Positions 33,221 to 41,270 of a stretch of 64,000 nucleotides of DNA are shown piece by piece (positions within the stretch are counted from its first letter, which is position 1; every line of letters starts with the position of its first letter). The DNA comes from Streptomyces albireticuli (GTDB taxonomy: Bacteria; Actinomycetota; Actinomycetes; Streptomycetales; Streptomycetaceae). The stretch covers positions 7,898,501-7,962,500 of the forward strand of contig NZ_CP021744.1 of assembly GCF_002192455.1 (NCBI RefSeq), in the 5' to 3' direction. The position numbers were made by a program, and so were the translations under genes. The notes beneath the pieces are model-generated. The model did no database searches. It was not told where the DNA came from and saw only the letters and a program-made list of their open reading frames with translations.

Positions 33221-33956
33221 GGGCCTTGGCCCTCCCCTCCATGATCTCCGTCCAGAAGGCGTCGAACGGCTCGTACTCGCTGGGCTTCGCCTCGCGGCTC
33301 ATGCCGTAGCCGACCGGGTAGACGTCCATGCCGGAGAGCTTCGGCACCCCTCGGGGGCCGACCAGTTCCTCGACGGCGTCCTTGCGCGCCTCGGGGGTGG
33401 CGATGGATTCCGGGGTCAGGGAGAACTCGGGGTCGGCCTGTTCGAAGTCGCTGACCACGAGCAGGGCCGCGCGGCCGCCCCCGGAGGGCATCGCCTCGGC
33501 GGCCCGCGCGAGTCCGCCGAGGATGTCGGAGCCGCTCTCGGTCTCCTGCGCGCATTTCAGCATGGTGCGGGCTCCCGCCACGGCCCGGACCATCGCCTCC
33601 TGGCGGACGGCCGCCACGTCGTCGGTGCTCTTGGCGGGCGGGTCGAGGTCCACGTCGTTGACCTGGCACCGGGAGGCCTTGGACGAGCGGGTGATGGGTG
33701 CGAAGGCCATCGTGGCGCAGCCCTGCTTCTTCATGAACGGCACGATCGTCGCGTCGAGTTTGGCCTTCGCGTCGAACCCGTCCTTGGCGGAACCGGAACC
33801 CGAACCGTCCAGGACGACCGCGCAGGGGGCATCGAGGGATTCGGGTTTCTCGGTGGAACAGCCGGCCGCGGCGAGCAGCAGGGCGGCCAGCGGCAGGGCG
33901 GCGACCGTCCGCGCCGGGCGCCGGGCGCGGAGCGGGTGCGTGTGAGGGGGCGTCAA
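33195..33956 (-). CDS. vWA-like lipoprotein
   Basis: A 253-residue protein starting at a TTG codon (33956), with GGGAGGAGAG a few bases upstream. It carries a lipoprotein signal: basic start, hydrophobic stretch AALPLAALLLAAAG and a lipobox ending in Cys (LLAAAGC). The mature part has a vWA-like metal site: D-G-S-G-S (MIDAS DxSxS), ESGSDILGGL and VVSDFEQ. The vWA fold binds protein partners through a bound Mg2+. The start overlaps the stop codon of the upstream gene by four bases (TTGA), and the end overlaps the following gene, so the three genes form one unit. Confidence 0.78.
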   Translation of the reverse strand: MTPPHTHPLRARRPARTVAALPLAALLLAAAGCSTEKPESLDAPCAVVLDGSGSGSAKDGFDAKAKLDATIVPFMKKQGCATMAFAPITRSSKASRCQVNDVDLDPPAKSTDDVAAVRQEAMVRAVAGARTMLKCAQETESGSDILGGLARAAEAMPSGGGRAALLVVSDFEQADPEFSLTPESIATPEARKDAVEELVGPRGVPKLSGMDVYPVGYGMSREAKPSEYEPFDAFWTEIMEGRAKARVHDDYRR

Positions 33957-34798
33957 CGGGCTCTCCTCCCTTGGCCGGCGGTGGATCGCGGCCGGTCTCC
34001 GGCCGGGACGCCCGGCCCGCCCCGCCGGGGCTGCGTGTCGAGGATCTCCAGCGCCCGGGCCACGGCGGGCGTGCGCGCGTGCACCGACGGGGCCTGCGCC
34101 GGGGTGCCCCCGGTGAGCAGCCACGCGTCGACGTCGTCCCAGGTGGCGTCGAGCGTGACGCGGCCGGGGAGCCAGTGCGCGGGGCGGGCGGTGAACGGTG
34201 GGTAGGACGGCGCGTCCGGCTCCGCCCAGGCAGGCTCGCCGGTCGCCTCCGGTGTCCGTGCCCCCGGTGGGTGCCGCCGGCGCTGTCGTGCGCGGCGCGG
34301 TTCCGTCGCGCGCCGGCGCTCCTCGGCCCGGGCGGCCTGGACGGTCAGCCACACCGCGTCCCAGTAGCAGGTCAGCCGCTGGTTGGCCTCGTGGGTGAGG
34401 GACACGGCCCGGGCGCGGCACACTTCGGCGTCGGCCCGCCAGGCCCCGACCATCTCGCCGTAGCGGGCGAGCGCGGCCGGTGAGGGCTCGGCCCGTACGT
34501 CGTACTGGGTCACCACGCGCACCGACTCCGCCTGGATCCTGATGATCGCCCGCCGCTCGTTCCGTAGCAGGCGGGAGCGTAACTGGCCGACCGCGCGCAG
34601 GGTGCCCGCCCGGGCCTCCATCACGAACGGGGTCACGATCTCCGGGAGGTCCCGGAGCGGGCCGGGTTCCGGCAGCGCCGGCAGCAGAGGGCGCAGACCG
34701 GGCGCGTCGAGCCGGCCGCGCCGCCGGGCCCGGAAGGCGGTCACCTGCCCGAGCCGGGCCCGGCGCGCGGGGCCTCTGATCTGGTCCGTGGTGATCAT
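33953..34798 (-). CDS. Unknown helical protein of the kinase/AAA+ locus
   Basis: A 281-residue basic protein with no signal peptide or membrane helix. The centre (about 55-165) is helical, containing RAVGQLRSRLLRNERRAIIR and a Trp-rich QRLTCYWDAVWLTVQAARAEE segment; the C-terminal third is Pro/Arg-rich and probably disordered. I do not recognise a family. It is the first gene of the minus-strand trio and faces the radical-SAM gene across a regulatory region with TTTTCCGG repeats. Confidence 0.65.
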   Translation of the reverse strand: MITTDQIRGPARRARLGQVTAFRARRRGRLDAPGLRPLLPALPEPGPLRDLPEIVTPFVMEARAGTLRAVGQLRSRLLRNERRAIIRIQAESVRVVTQYDVRAEPSPAALARYGEMVGAWRADAEVCRARAVSLTHEANQRLTCYWDAVWLTVQAARAEERRRATEPRRARQRRRHPPGARTPEATGEPAWAEPDAPSYPPFTARPAHWLPGRVTLDATWDDVDAWLLTGGTPAQAPSVHARTPAVARALEILDTQPRRGGPGVPAGDRPRSTAGQGRRAR

Positions 34799-34886
34799 GA
34801 TGAAGGATTCCCCCTTCTCCGCTGCCCTCGCTCCAGATGGAGGAGGGTATCCGAAGGAAAGCAGAAAGGGACCCGTAATTCGACGG

Positions 34887-34959
34887 TTTTCCGGTTCCGG
34901 ACATCCTCCCGCCGAAGTCGCCCGGCTGCCGCCCGGAAAACAACCGGCTTATTTTCCGG
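34887..34959. promoter_or_regulatory. Three TTTTCCGG sites in a divergent promoter region
   Basis: TTTTCCGG occurs at 34887-34894 and 34952-34959 and in inverted form (CCGGAAAA) at 34933-34940, the latter two forming an 8-bp perfect inverted repeat with an 11-base spacer. The region is AT-rich and separates the unknown-protein operon from the radical-SAM gene, so it may hold a shared operator for the locus. Confidence 0.45.
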
Positions 34960-35023
34960 AAGCGTTTGCGGTGAGCGGGTAATTCCGTTGATACTCGATT
35001 CCCGTCCACCGGGGGAGGGTGCG

Positions 35024-35719
35024 ATGCGCATCAAAATCAACGGGACGCATTTCCCGCTGGAGACGCTCGGCCCGGGCCGGCGTCTCGGCGTGTGGTTCCA
35101 GGGCTGCCCGCTGGCCTGCGCGGGATGCATGTCGCGGCACACCTGGGCGGCGGAGGGCGGCCGGGAGTCATCGGTGCGCGAACTGCTGGACCTGTGGCGC
35201 GAAGCGCTGGACAGGGGCGCTGACGGACTGACCGTCAGCGGCGGGGAACCCCTCGAACAGGCACCGGCCCTGGCCGGGTTCCTGGCCGGGGCGGCCCTGC
35301 TGCGCAGCGTGGCGGAGCGCGCCGGGGGAGCGCGACGGGGTCCGCGGGCCGACTTCCTCGTCTACACCGGCTACGAACAGGACGAGTGGGATCCGCCCAG
35401 GCTGCGGGCCCTGCGGCACGCGGACGCGGTGGTCGCGGGGCGGTTCCGGATCGCCGAGCCGACGGCGTTGGTCTGGCGCGGTTCGGCGAACCAGCGGCTG
35501 CTGCCGCGGACCGCGCTGGGCCGGGCCCGCTACGCACCCCATCTGCGCCGGCGGGTGACGGGCCCGGCCGTCCAGGTGGTGGTGGAGGCGGGGCGGGAGC
35601 CCGGCGAGGCTCCGGCCGCCCACCTCATGGGTGTGCCGGCCAGAGGGGAACTCACTTTCTACGAAAGGTGGTTGGGAGAGCGTGGGCTGCGACTCAGGGA
35701 GCGGAGCTGGCGTCCGTGA
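35024..35719 (+). CDS. 4Fe-4S single-cluster (radical SAM activase-like) protein
   Basis: A 231-residue protein with the CxxxCxxC radical-SAM motif C28-P-L-A-C32-A-G-C35, and the SAM-binding GGEP motif in TVSGGEPLEQAPA. Its size and its MRIKINGTHFPLETLGPGRRLGVWFQGC start are like the glycyl-radical-enzyme activase (NrdG-type) branch. No glycyl-radical enzyme is present in the window, so the usual partner is absent; it may act on a protein of this locus. The ATG at 35024 has GGGGGAGGG upstream and is preferred over an earlier ATG. Its 3' end overlaps the convergent macro-domain gene by 26 bases. Confidence 0.82.
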   Translation: MRIKINGTHFPLETLGPGRRLGVWFQGCPLACAGCMSRHTWAAEGGRESSVRELLDLWREALDRGADGLTVSGGEPLEQAPALAGFLAGAALLRSVAERAGGARRGPRADFLVYTGYEQDEWDPPRLRALRHADAVVAGRFRIAEPTALVWRGSANQRLLPRTALGRARYAPHLRRRVTGPAVQVVVEAGREPGEAPAAHLMGVPARGELTFYERWLGERGLRLRERSWRP

Positions 35720-36913
35720 GGAGCCGGGCCAGCTCGGGTTGGCGGGCCACGAAGTGCACCGTCCAGCCGGGGTGCCGGCTCAGCTCCTCCTGGACTGCCC
35801 AGCGGAGCCAGCGGGCGGCTTTCACGGGGGTGAGGCCGCCCTGCCCGGCGCCGAGCAGAGGGAAGCAGATCGAAGCCAGGGGCGGGTCGTACGCGTCGCG
35901 TTCGGCGTTCGCCCTGGCGAAGACGGCCGAGACGGCATCGGCCAGTGTCTGCGGGTCGACGCGGTAGCGGATGCCGTCGCCGAGTGGCCGCACGACGGCC
36001 GCGTGGTAGATGCGGCGCACCCCGCGCTCCGCGAGGGCGCCGGCGGAGGTGGGAACGACGATCCCGGGCCGCACGGGCAGGCCGGTGCGGCCGTGGGCGC
36101 GCATCCAGTCGGCGAGCTCCCGGGTGAGTACGTCGTCGGTGATCTCACCGCCCGCGTTGCGTATCGCGGCGGCCCGGCGCAGCGCGCCCGAGACGGTCGG
36201 GCGGAACGTCTTGGACATCTCCATGTGGGTGTTCTCCGAGGACACCAGGATGTCGATGTCCCGCAGCAGTTCCACGGAGGACACGTGCACGGTGATGCGG
36301 CGCAGTGCGGCCGGGGGCGGTGTCGGCCCGGCCGCGCGGGCGGGGGGATCGGGCACCGGCTCCGGGGGCTCGGGTGTCACCGGGCCGGCCTGGGCCTCGC
36401 GGGCCAGGGCGAGGACGGCGCCCGCGAGTTCGGCGATGACCTCCTGCTCCTGGCCCCGGCGGAAGCGTTCGGGGTGACGCCGTACACGGCGGCCGCGGCC
36501 TTGCGGCGGTCGGGGGCCGAGGCGCCGCGCCGGCCGGGGAGGAGCCCGAAGGTGTGCGCGGCGGCCCGGCCCAGCGGATCGGCCCGCCGGTCGTCGGCCT
36601 CCTCGGCCGGCGGGCCGGGGGGCCCGTGGGAGGGCGAGGGGCCGGGTGCGGCGGCGAGCCGTCGCACGGCGGCCCGGAGCAGTGCCTCGATGCCGGCGGC
36701 GTCGTCCGCGTGGCCGAGCGCGTACCCGGCCGCGGCGGCGGCCTGCCCCAGGGCCTCGGGCCGGACGCGTCTGAGGCCGGCGAGGCCGGGGCGGCGCACG
36801 GCGCGCAGTTCCTCGGTCAGGCGGTCGTGGGAGGGCAGTTCGGCACCGGCCGGGACCGCGGGGGATCGCGGGTCCGGCGCCGACGCGGGAGTCTCCGGGC
36901 TCATGGCCGACAC
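35694..36913 (-). pseudogene. Macro-domain protein gene interrupted by a frameshift
   Basis: Two reading frames together make one protein of about 400 residues. The N-terminal frame (36913 to about 36475) encodes a helical domain ending DRRKAAAAVYGVTP. The C-terminal frame (about 36475 to 35694) continues with ERFRRGQEQEVIAELAGAVL and then a macro domain (VELLRDIDILVSSENTHMEM...GIVVPTSAGAL...ICFPLLGAGQGGL) that should bind ADP-ribose or a related ligand. The frames join if one G is restored at ACCCCGAACGC (expected ACCCCGGAACGC), so it is a one-base deletion or an assembly error beside a C-run. Programmed frameshifting is less likely because no good slippery heptamer is present. Confidence 0.78.
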
Positions 36914-37125
36914 GATAATCCCGGTGACCGGATCCGGCGGCCGCTCTGCGGAGGAACAGTTGGGAATGATCAGTTCCCATTATCTGCCGCCGGGCGCGCG
37001 AAAGGGATATCCGGACCAAGTCTCTCCGGGATGGATGTCGTAAATACTCCGGGAAATGCCGTGCATCTGCGCATTTCCCCTATCGGTGGAACACCCGGCG
37101 GGAGAACCGGCGGAAGGCGGAAACC

Positions 37126-39519
37126 ATGACGACGCTGCCGCCCACGGAAGTGGACCCCGACGGATTCGGCGCGGACCGCGACCCCGGACCCGAGGAGACC
37201 CGCCGCGGACTCGACCGCGTACCCGCCTCGCTGAGCCGGCGACTGGACCTCACCGAGGTCCTCAGCGACGTCCGGCGCCCGTCCCAGGCAGTCGTCCTGC
37301 GGGTCAAGGACCGCGAGGCCCGCCACCGGGACGCCGCGGTCCCGCTGGTCCTCAAGTGGTACCACCGCGCCTTCGCGCCCGACCCGGAAGCACGCCGGGT
37401 ACTGACCGGCGATCTCGGCGGCCACCTCGTACGCGTCCTGGAGCACGGGATCGCCGACGGCCACCCCTACGAACTGCTCCCCTCCTACGGCGAGACCACA
37501 CTGGCCCACTACCACGCCCGCCACCCCGGAGCCCTGCCCGCGCCCATGGTCCGCACGGTGGTCGCCCACCTGCACGAGGCGCTCGCCGCCGCCCACGCCC
37601 ACGAGGTCGTCCACCGGGACGTCACCCCCGACAACATCGTGGTGCGCACCCAGAACGAGGACCGCCTCGACCTGGTCCTCATCGACTTCGGCGCGGCCGT
37701 GCACACCGGCCGGGACGAGGAATCCCCGCGCCGCCGCGACTGGAAGGGCAAACCCCTCTACCTCGCCCCCGAGGCGAGCACACACCGCCAGACCGTCACC
37801 CCGGCCGTCGACTGGTGGTCCGTCGGCATGGTCGTGGCCGAACTCGCCGGCGGGCGCCACCCCGTCGACTTCCGCGGCGACGAGGAGGTGCTCGCGGAGA
37901 TCGCCACCCACGACCCCGAACTCCCCCTCGTGACCGACCCACGCCTGCTGATGCTCTGCCACGGCCTGCTGACCCGGGCCCCCGAACACCGCTGGGGCGC
38001 CGAGCAGGTGGGCCGATGGCTCGCCGGCCACTCCCCGGCCGTCGCCCCGCGCACCAGCGGCGCCGCGCCCGGCGACCTGCCGCCGCGCTCCGCCGCCGAA
38101 CCCTTCGCCTTCCTGGGCCGCGCCGTCACCAGCACCGAGGAACTGGCCCACCAGTTCGACCTCCAGTGGCGGGCCGCCGACGACCTGCTGGACAGCCGCC
38201 GCGGCCGCGAACGGCTGGTGGCCTGGCTCGGACAGTTCGCCGGCGCGCCCGGCCGGTCCCCGGAGGACACCGAGGAACTGGAGGCGCTGCGCACCCTGCT
38301 CGACCGCCCCCCGGACCCCCCGACCACGCTGCGCCTGCTCAACTGGATGGGGCCGCGGCTGCCCGCCTCCTGGCACGGGGTCCCGCTGGACACCCTGGGC
38401 ATCGCGGAACTGGAGCAGGGCGCGGTACAGGGCGACGACCGCAGCCGGGAACTGGTGGCGCACCTGGTCCGCCACGAGCTGCTGCCCCTGCTGAGCGCCC
38501 GGCCCGGCGGCGAGGGCCTCGACGAGGTACAACGCCGCTGGCAGGGCTACCGGGAGAACTGGCGGCAGGCCACCGCGGACCTCTTCGTACGCGGCGGCCC
38601 GCGCGAGCGGAGGTCCGCCGACCGGCTGCTCCACCGCGGCGACCTGGATGCCCGGCTGCTGCGCCTCGCCCGCGAACCGGAGGGCACGAGCGCCCGGTTG
38701 CTGCGCCGCACGGCCTGGGACCGCGGCCGCGGGGACACCCCGCCGCACTGGTACCGCGCGCTGCGCGCCGACCGCGACAATCCGCTGCGGCTGCTGGCGG
38801 CGTCCCTGCTGACCGGGCTCGCCCGGCTGGAGGCCGAGCAGCAGCAGGCGGAGCTGCGCGACCGTGAGGTGGACCGGCTCTTCGCCCAGGAGACCGACGC
38901 CCGCTTCGAGGTCCTGCGGCGCCTGGACCGGCCGCCCGCGCTGGGCTGGGCCCTGCTCGGGGCGACCGTGGCCACCGCGCCGTGGACGTTCGTCATCGGC
39001 CTGGCCGACCTCCTCGGCCGTGCCGACCAGCGGGAGGTCGTCCTCGCCTGGATGCTCGCGCTGCCCGCCGCGGCGGCCGTCTTCGCGCTGGAGCTGTGGA
39101 TCGCCGTCTACATCGGCCCGCACACCTACCATCCCGCGCGGTCCCTGGCCGGTCTGGTGATCCGCACCGGTGAACGGCCCGCCCGGGCCGCCCGCTCCCG
39201 CGGCCGGCTCAGCACGGCGGCGGCCGCCGCGGTACTGGCCGCCGGGGGGATCCTGGCCGTCTGGGCCGTGGCCCGGGCCCCCTGGGTCTGGCCGGCCGGA
39301 ACCGTCGCCGCCCTCACCGTGTGGACCGTGCGGCGGTGGTGGGCGTGGCGGCGGCACACCCGCGACGCCCGGCTGGACCGGGCGGCCCACCGGGCGGGCC
39401 GGGGCGCGGCACCCGGCCCGGCCCGGCCGCACCGATCGACCGGCCCGGCCCGGCCGGGCGGTCCGCACCGACGGCCCGGCGCACCGCGTCCGGCCGCACC
39501 CACCCGGAGGAACGGATGA
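37126..39519 (+). CDS. Membrane-anchored protein kinase
   Basis: A 797-residue protein. Residues about 40-295 are a Ser/Thr-kinase-like domain with the ATP-site Lys in VPLVLKWY, catalytic HRDVTPDN (Asp165), DFG (Asp187) and a P-loop substitute DLTEVLSDVRRPSQAVVLRV. A helical region follows, and the last 250 residues contain several predicted membrane helices (for example ALLGATVATAPWTFVIGLADLL and AVLAAGGILAVWAVARAPWVW), so the kinase is anchored at the membrane. GGAAGGCGG precedes the ATG. Its last four bases (ATGA) overlap the next gene. Together with the FHA gene this gives a phospho-signalling pair. Confidence 0.83.
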   Translation: MTTLPPTEVDPDGFGADRDPGPEETRRGLDRVPASLSRRLDLTEVLSDVRRPSQAVVLRVKDREARHRDAAVPLVLKWYHRAFAPDPEARRVLTGDLGGHLVRVLEHGIADGHPYELLPSYGETTLAHYHARHPGALPAPMVRTVVAHLHEALAAAHAHEVVHRDVTPDNIVVRTQNEDRLDLVLIDFGAAVHTGRDEESPRRRDWKGKPLYLAPEASTHRQTVTPAVDWWSVGMVVAELAGGRHPVDFRGDEEVLAEIATHDPELPLVTDPRLLMLCHGLLTRAPEHRWGAEQVGRWLAGHSPAVAPRTSGAAPGDLPPRSAAEPFAFLGRAVTSTEELAHQFDLQWRAADDLLDSRRGRERLVAWLGQFAGAPGRSPEDTEELEALRTLLDRPPDPPTTLRLLNWMGPRLPASWHGVPLDTLGIAELEQGAVQGDDRSRELVAHLVRHELLPLLSARPGGEGLDEVQRRWQGYRENWRQATADLFVRGGPRERRSADRLLHRGDLDARLLRLAREPEGTSARLLRRTAWDRGRGDTPPHWYRALRADRDNPLRLLAASLLTGLARLEAEQQQAELRDREVDRLFAQETDARFEVLRRLDRPPALGWALLGATVATAPWTFVIGLADLLGRADQREVVLAWMLALPAAAAVFALELWIAVYIGPHTYHPARSLAGLVIRTGERPARAARSRGRLSTAAAAAVLAAGGILAVWAVARAPWVWPAGTVAALTVWTVRRWWAWRRHTRDARLDRAAHRAGRGAAPGPARPHRSTGPARPGGPHRRPGAPRPAAPTRRNG

Positions 39520-41270
39520 GCTACGGCCTGTTCTACCCCTCGATCATCGACATCCTGCCGACGGTCGCCTACTCGTCCCCCACCTCGACCACCCTCCCCG
39601 GTTTCACGGACGTCTCGGCGGCGGACGGGACCGTCCAGCAGACGGCGGGATTCCTGACCGACGGCTCGCTGCCGGACGGCAGCTTCGTCGACAGCACTCT
39701 CATGGACGGTGCGCGCACCGTCGGATCGCTCTCCGACGGTGTCCAGGAGAGCGCCTCGCATGCCCTCGACGCCGCCGGCCACGCCCTCCAGGAACTCCTG
39801 GAGCCGGCCGCCGTCGCACTCGGCGCGCTCAGCGGGGCACTGCTCGTGGGCCGGGCGGCACTGGTCACCACCCAGGTGCTGGCCGCGGCGGCCGTCCGGG
39901 CCGCCGAGGAGCAGACCTGCCTGGAACGCGGCCAGCGGGTCGCCGCGGCCGTCACCGCCCAGTGGGAGGCGGCCGCCTTCGCGGCCGTACGGGCCAACGC
40001 CCGCCGCGCCGCGCTGCTGGCCCGCGTGCGCCGCACGGCCTTCCGGACCCGGCCGGACACACCCCCGCCACCGTTGCCCGACCTGCCGCCACCACTCACC
40101 TGCACCGGTACCCCGTTGGGTGCCCTGCGCGGGGAACTCGCCTCGATGGAAGCGGCGTTGCGGAACGCGGAAGCGGCCCACGCGCGCTGGACGATGGAGC
40201 AGGCACTGCACACCACCGATGCCCCGGAGGACGAGGACTGGCGCCGGCGCATGCTCTCCCGCCGCGAGGCCGCCGTCCGGGACCGGCAGGCGGAGCCGGC
40301 CGAGGCCGCACCCGCCGCGCTGCCCCAGCCGCCCGCGGCCGAGCGGCTCGGCCGGCGGGAGGCGGAGGAATCGGGCGCCGGACTGCTGGCCCTGCTGGAG
40401 CCGGGCGCCGACACCAAGGACGCGGAACTGGCCGTGGCGGCCGTACGGCACGCCGTCACGTGCGCCGAGGAGCGGCCGGCCAAGGCCCGCATCCACCTCC
40501 GGGAGGCGCGCCGCTTCGTCGCCGACGCCAACCGGGCGGTACGGGCCCGGCTCGCGGCACAGGAGAAGGCCGCCACCCAGCTCGACTTCCTCCTCACCGA
40601 GGCGCCGCCCGGCGAGCCGCCGCTGGCCCCGGCCGCCGAGGAGACCGCCCTGCTGCGCAAGGCGCTGGAGGAGGGGTGCTCGCTGAACGCCGACGAGCAG
40701 CGCGCGGTGGACCGGCGGGTGGAGGAACGGCTCTCGGACCTGGAGTGCCGCTACACCCGCGAACTGATCGGACTGGCCGTCACCCAGCTCGCCGGCGGGA
40801 CCAAGGACGTCTCACCGGCCGGTACGGAGGAGGCGGCCCGCGGCGGCTCCGGCGGCGCGGACGGAGCACGGCGCTTCGACCTGACACCGGCAGGCTGGTG
40901 GCCCGGACACTGGCTGCGGATCACCGTGCGCGACGGCACGACCGAACTGGTCACCATGTACGAGGAGCGCCCCGGCCCGCGCGGCCCGGCGGACCTGGCC
41001 CTCGACGCCCGGCGCTGCCGCGAGGCACGCGGGCACCTGGAGGAACTGCGGGAGGCCGGACGCCGGTGGGGACTCGAACTGCCGGTGTCCTTCACGGAGA
41101 GCGGTGCGGCCGTCCCCGGGGTGCGGGGCGCGGACGGTGCGGTCGTCCTGGACGCCGCCGCCTCGGGAACGGAGCGGCGGCGGGCGGCCGGCCCAGGGAG
41201 CGCGGCCCACCGGACCGGGCGTGCCAAGGCACGACGGGTGGACGACGACCGGAGGAGCACGGGCCGATGA
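39516..41270 (+). CDS. Alanine-rich coiled-coil protein
   Basis: A 584-residue protein rich in Ala, Glu and Arg with long helical stretches (for example about 90-130 and 260-400) predicted as coiled coil, and a globular C-terminal part with an RFDLTPAGWWPGHWLRITVRDG segment. The N-terminus (MSYGLFYPSIIDILPTVAYSS) is unusually hydrophobic and might associate with the membrane, though a signal peptide is not evident. GGAGGAACGG precedes the ATG, which overlaps the kinase stop (ATGA), and its own stop overlaps the AAA+ start. No family is recognised; a scaffold joining kinase and ATPase is plausible. Confidence 0.7.
   Translation: MSYGLFYPSIIDILPTVAYSSPTSTTLPGFTDVSAADGTVQQTAGFLTDGSLPDGSFVDSTLMDGARTVGSLSDGVQESASHALDAAGHALQELLEPAAVALGALSGALLVGRAALVTTQVLAAAAVRAAEEQTCLERGQRVAAAVTAQWEAAAFAAVRANARRAALLARVRRTAFRTRPDTPPPPLPDLPPPLTCTGTPLGALRGELASMEAALRNAEAAHARWTMEQALHTTDAPEDEDWRRRMLSRREAAVRDRQAEPAEAAPAALPQPPAAERLGRREAEESGAGLLALLEPGADTKDAELAVAAVRHAVTCAEERPAKARIHLREARRFVADANRAVRARLAAQEKAATQLDFLLTEAPPGEPPLAPAAEETALLRKALEEGCSLNADEQRAVDRRVEERLSDLECRYTRELIGLAVTQLAGGTKDVSPAGTEEAARGGSGGADGARRFDLTPAGWWPGHWLRITVRDGTTELVTMYEERPGPRGPADLALDARRCREARGHLEELREAGRRWGLELPVSFTESGAAVPGVRGADGAVVLDAAASGTERRRAAGPGSAAHRTGRAKARRVDDDRRSTGR

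Noticed and set aside
36377..36475. Programmed -1 frameshifting in the macro-domain gene
   Set aside because: No canonical slippery heptamer or downstream structure is evident; a one-base deletion or sequencing error explains the data more simply.
39170..41266. An in-frame extension of the AAA+ gene of about 700 codons upstream
   Set aside because: It overlaps the coiled-coil gene and the 3' end of the kinase gene in another frame, is low-complexity and Arg/Gly/Pro-rich, and the ATG at 41267 has the operon's ATGA overlap.
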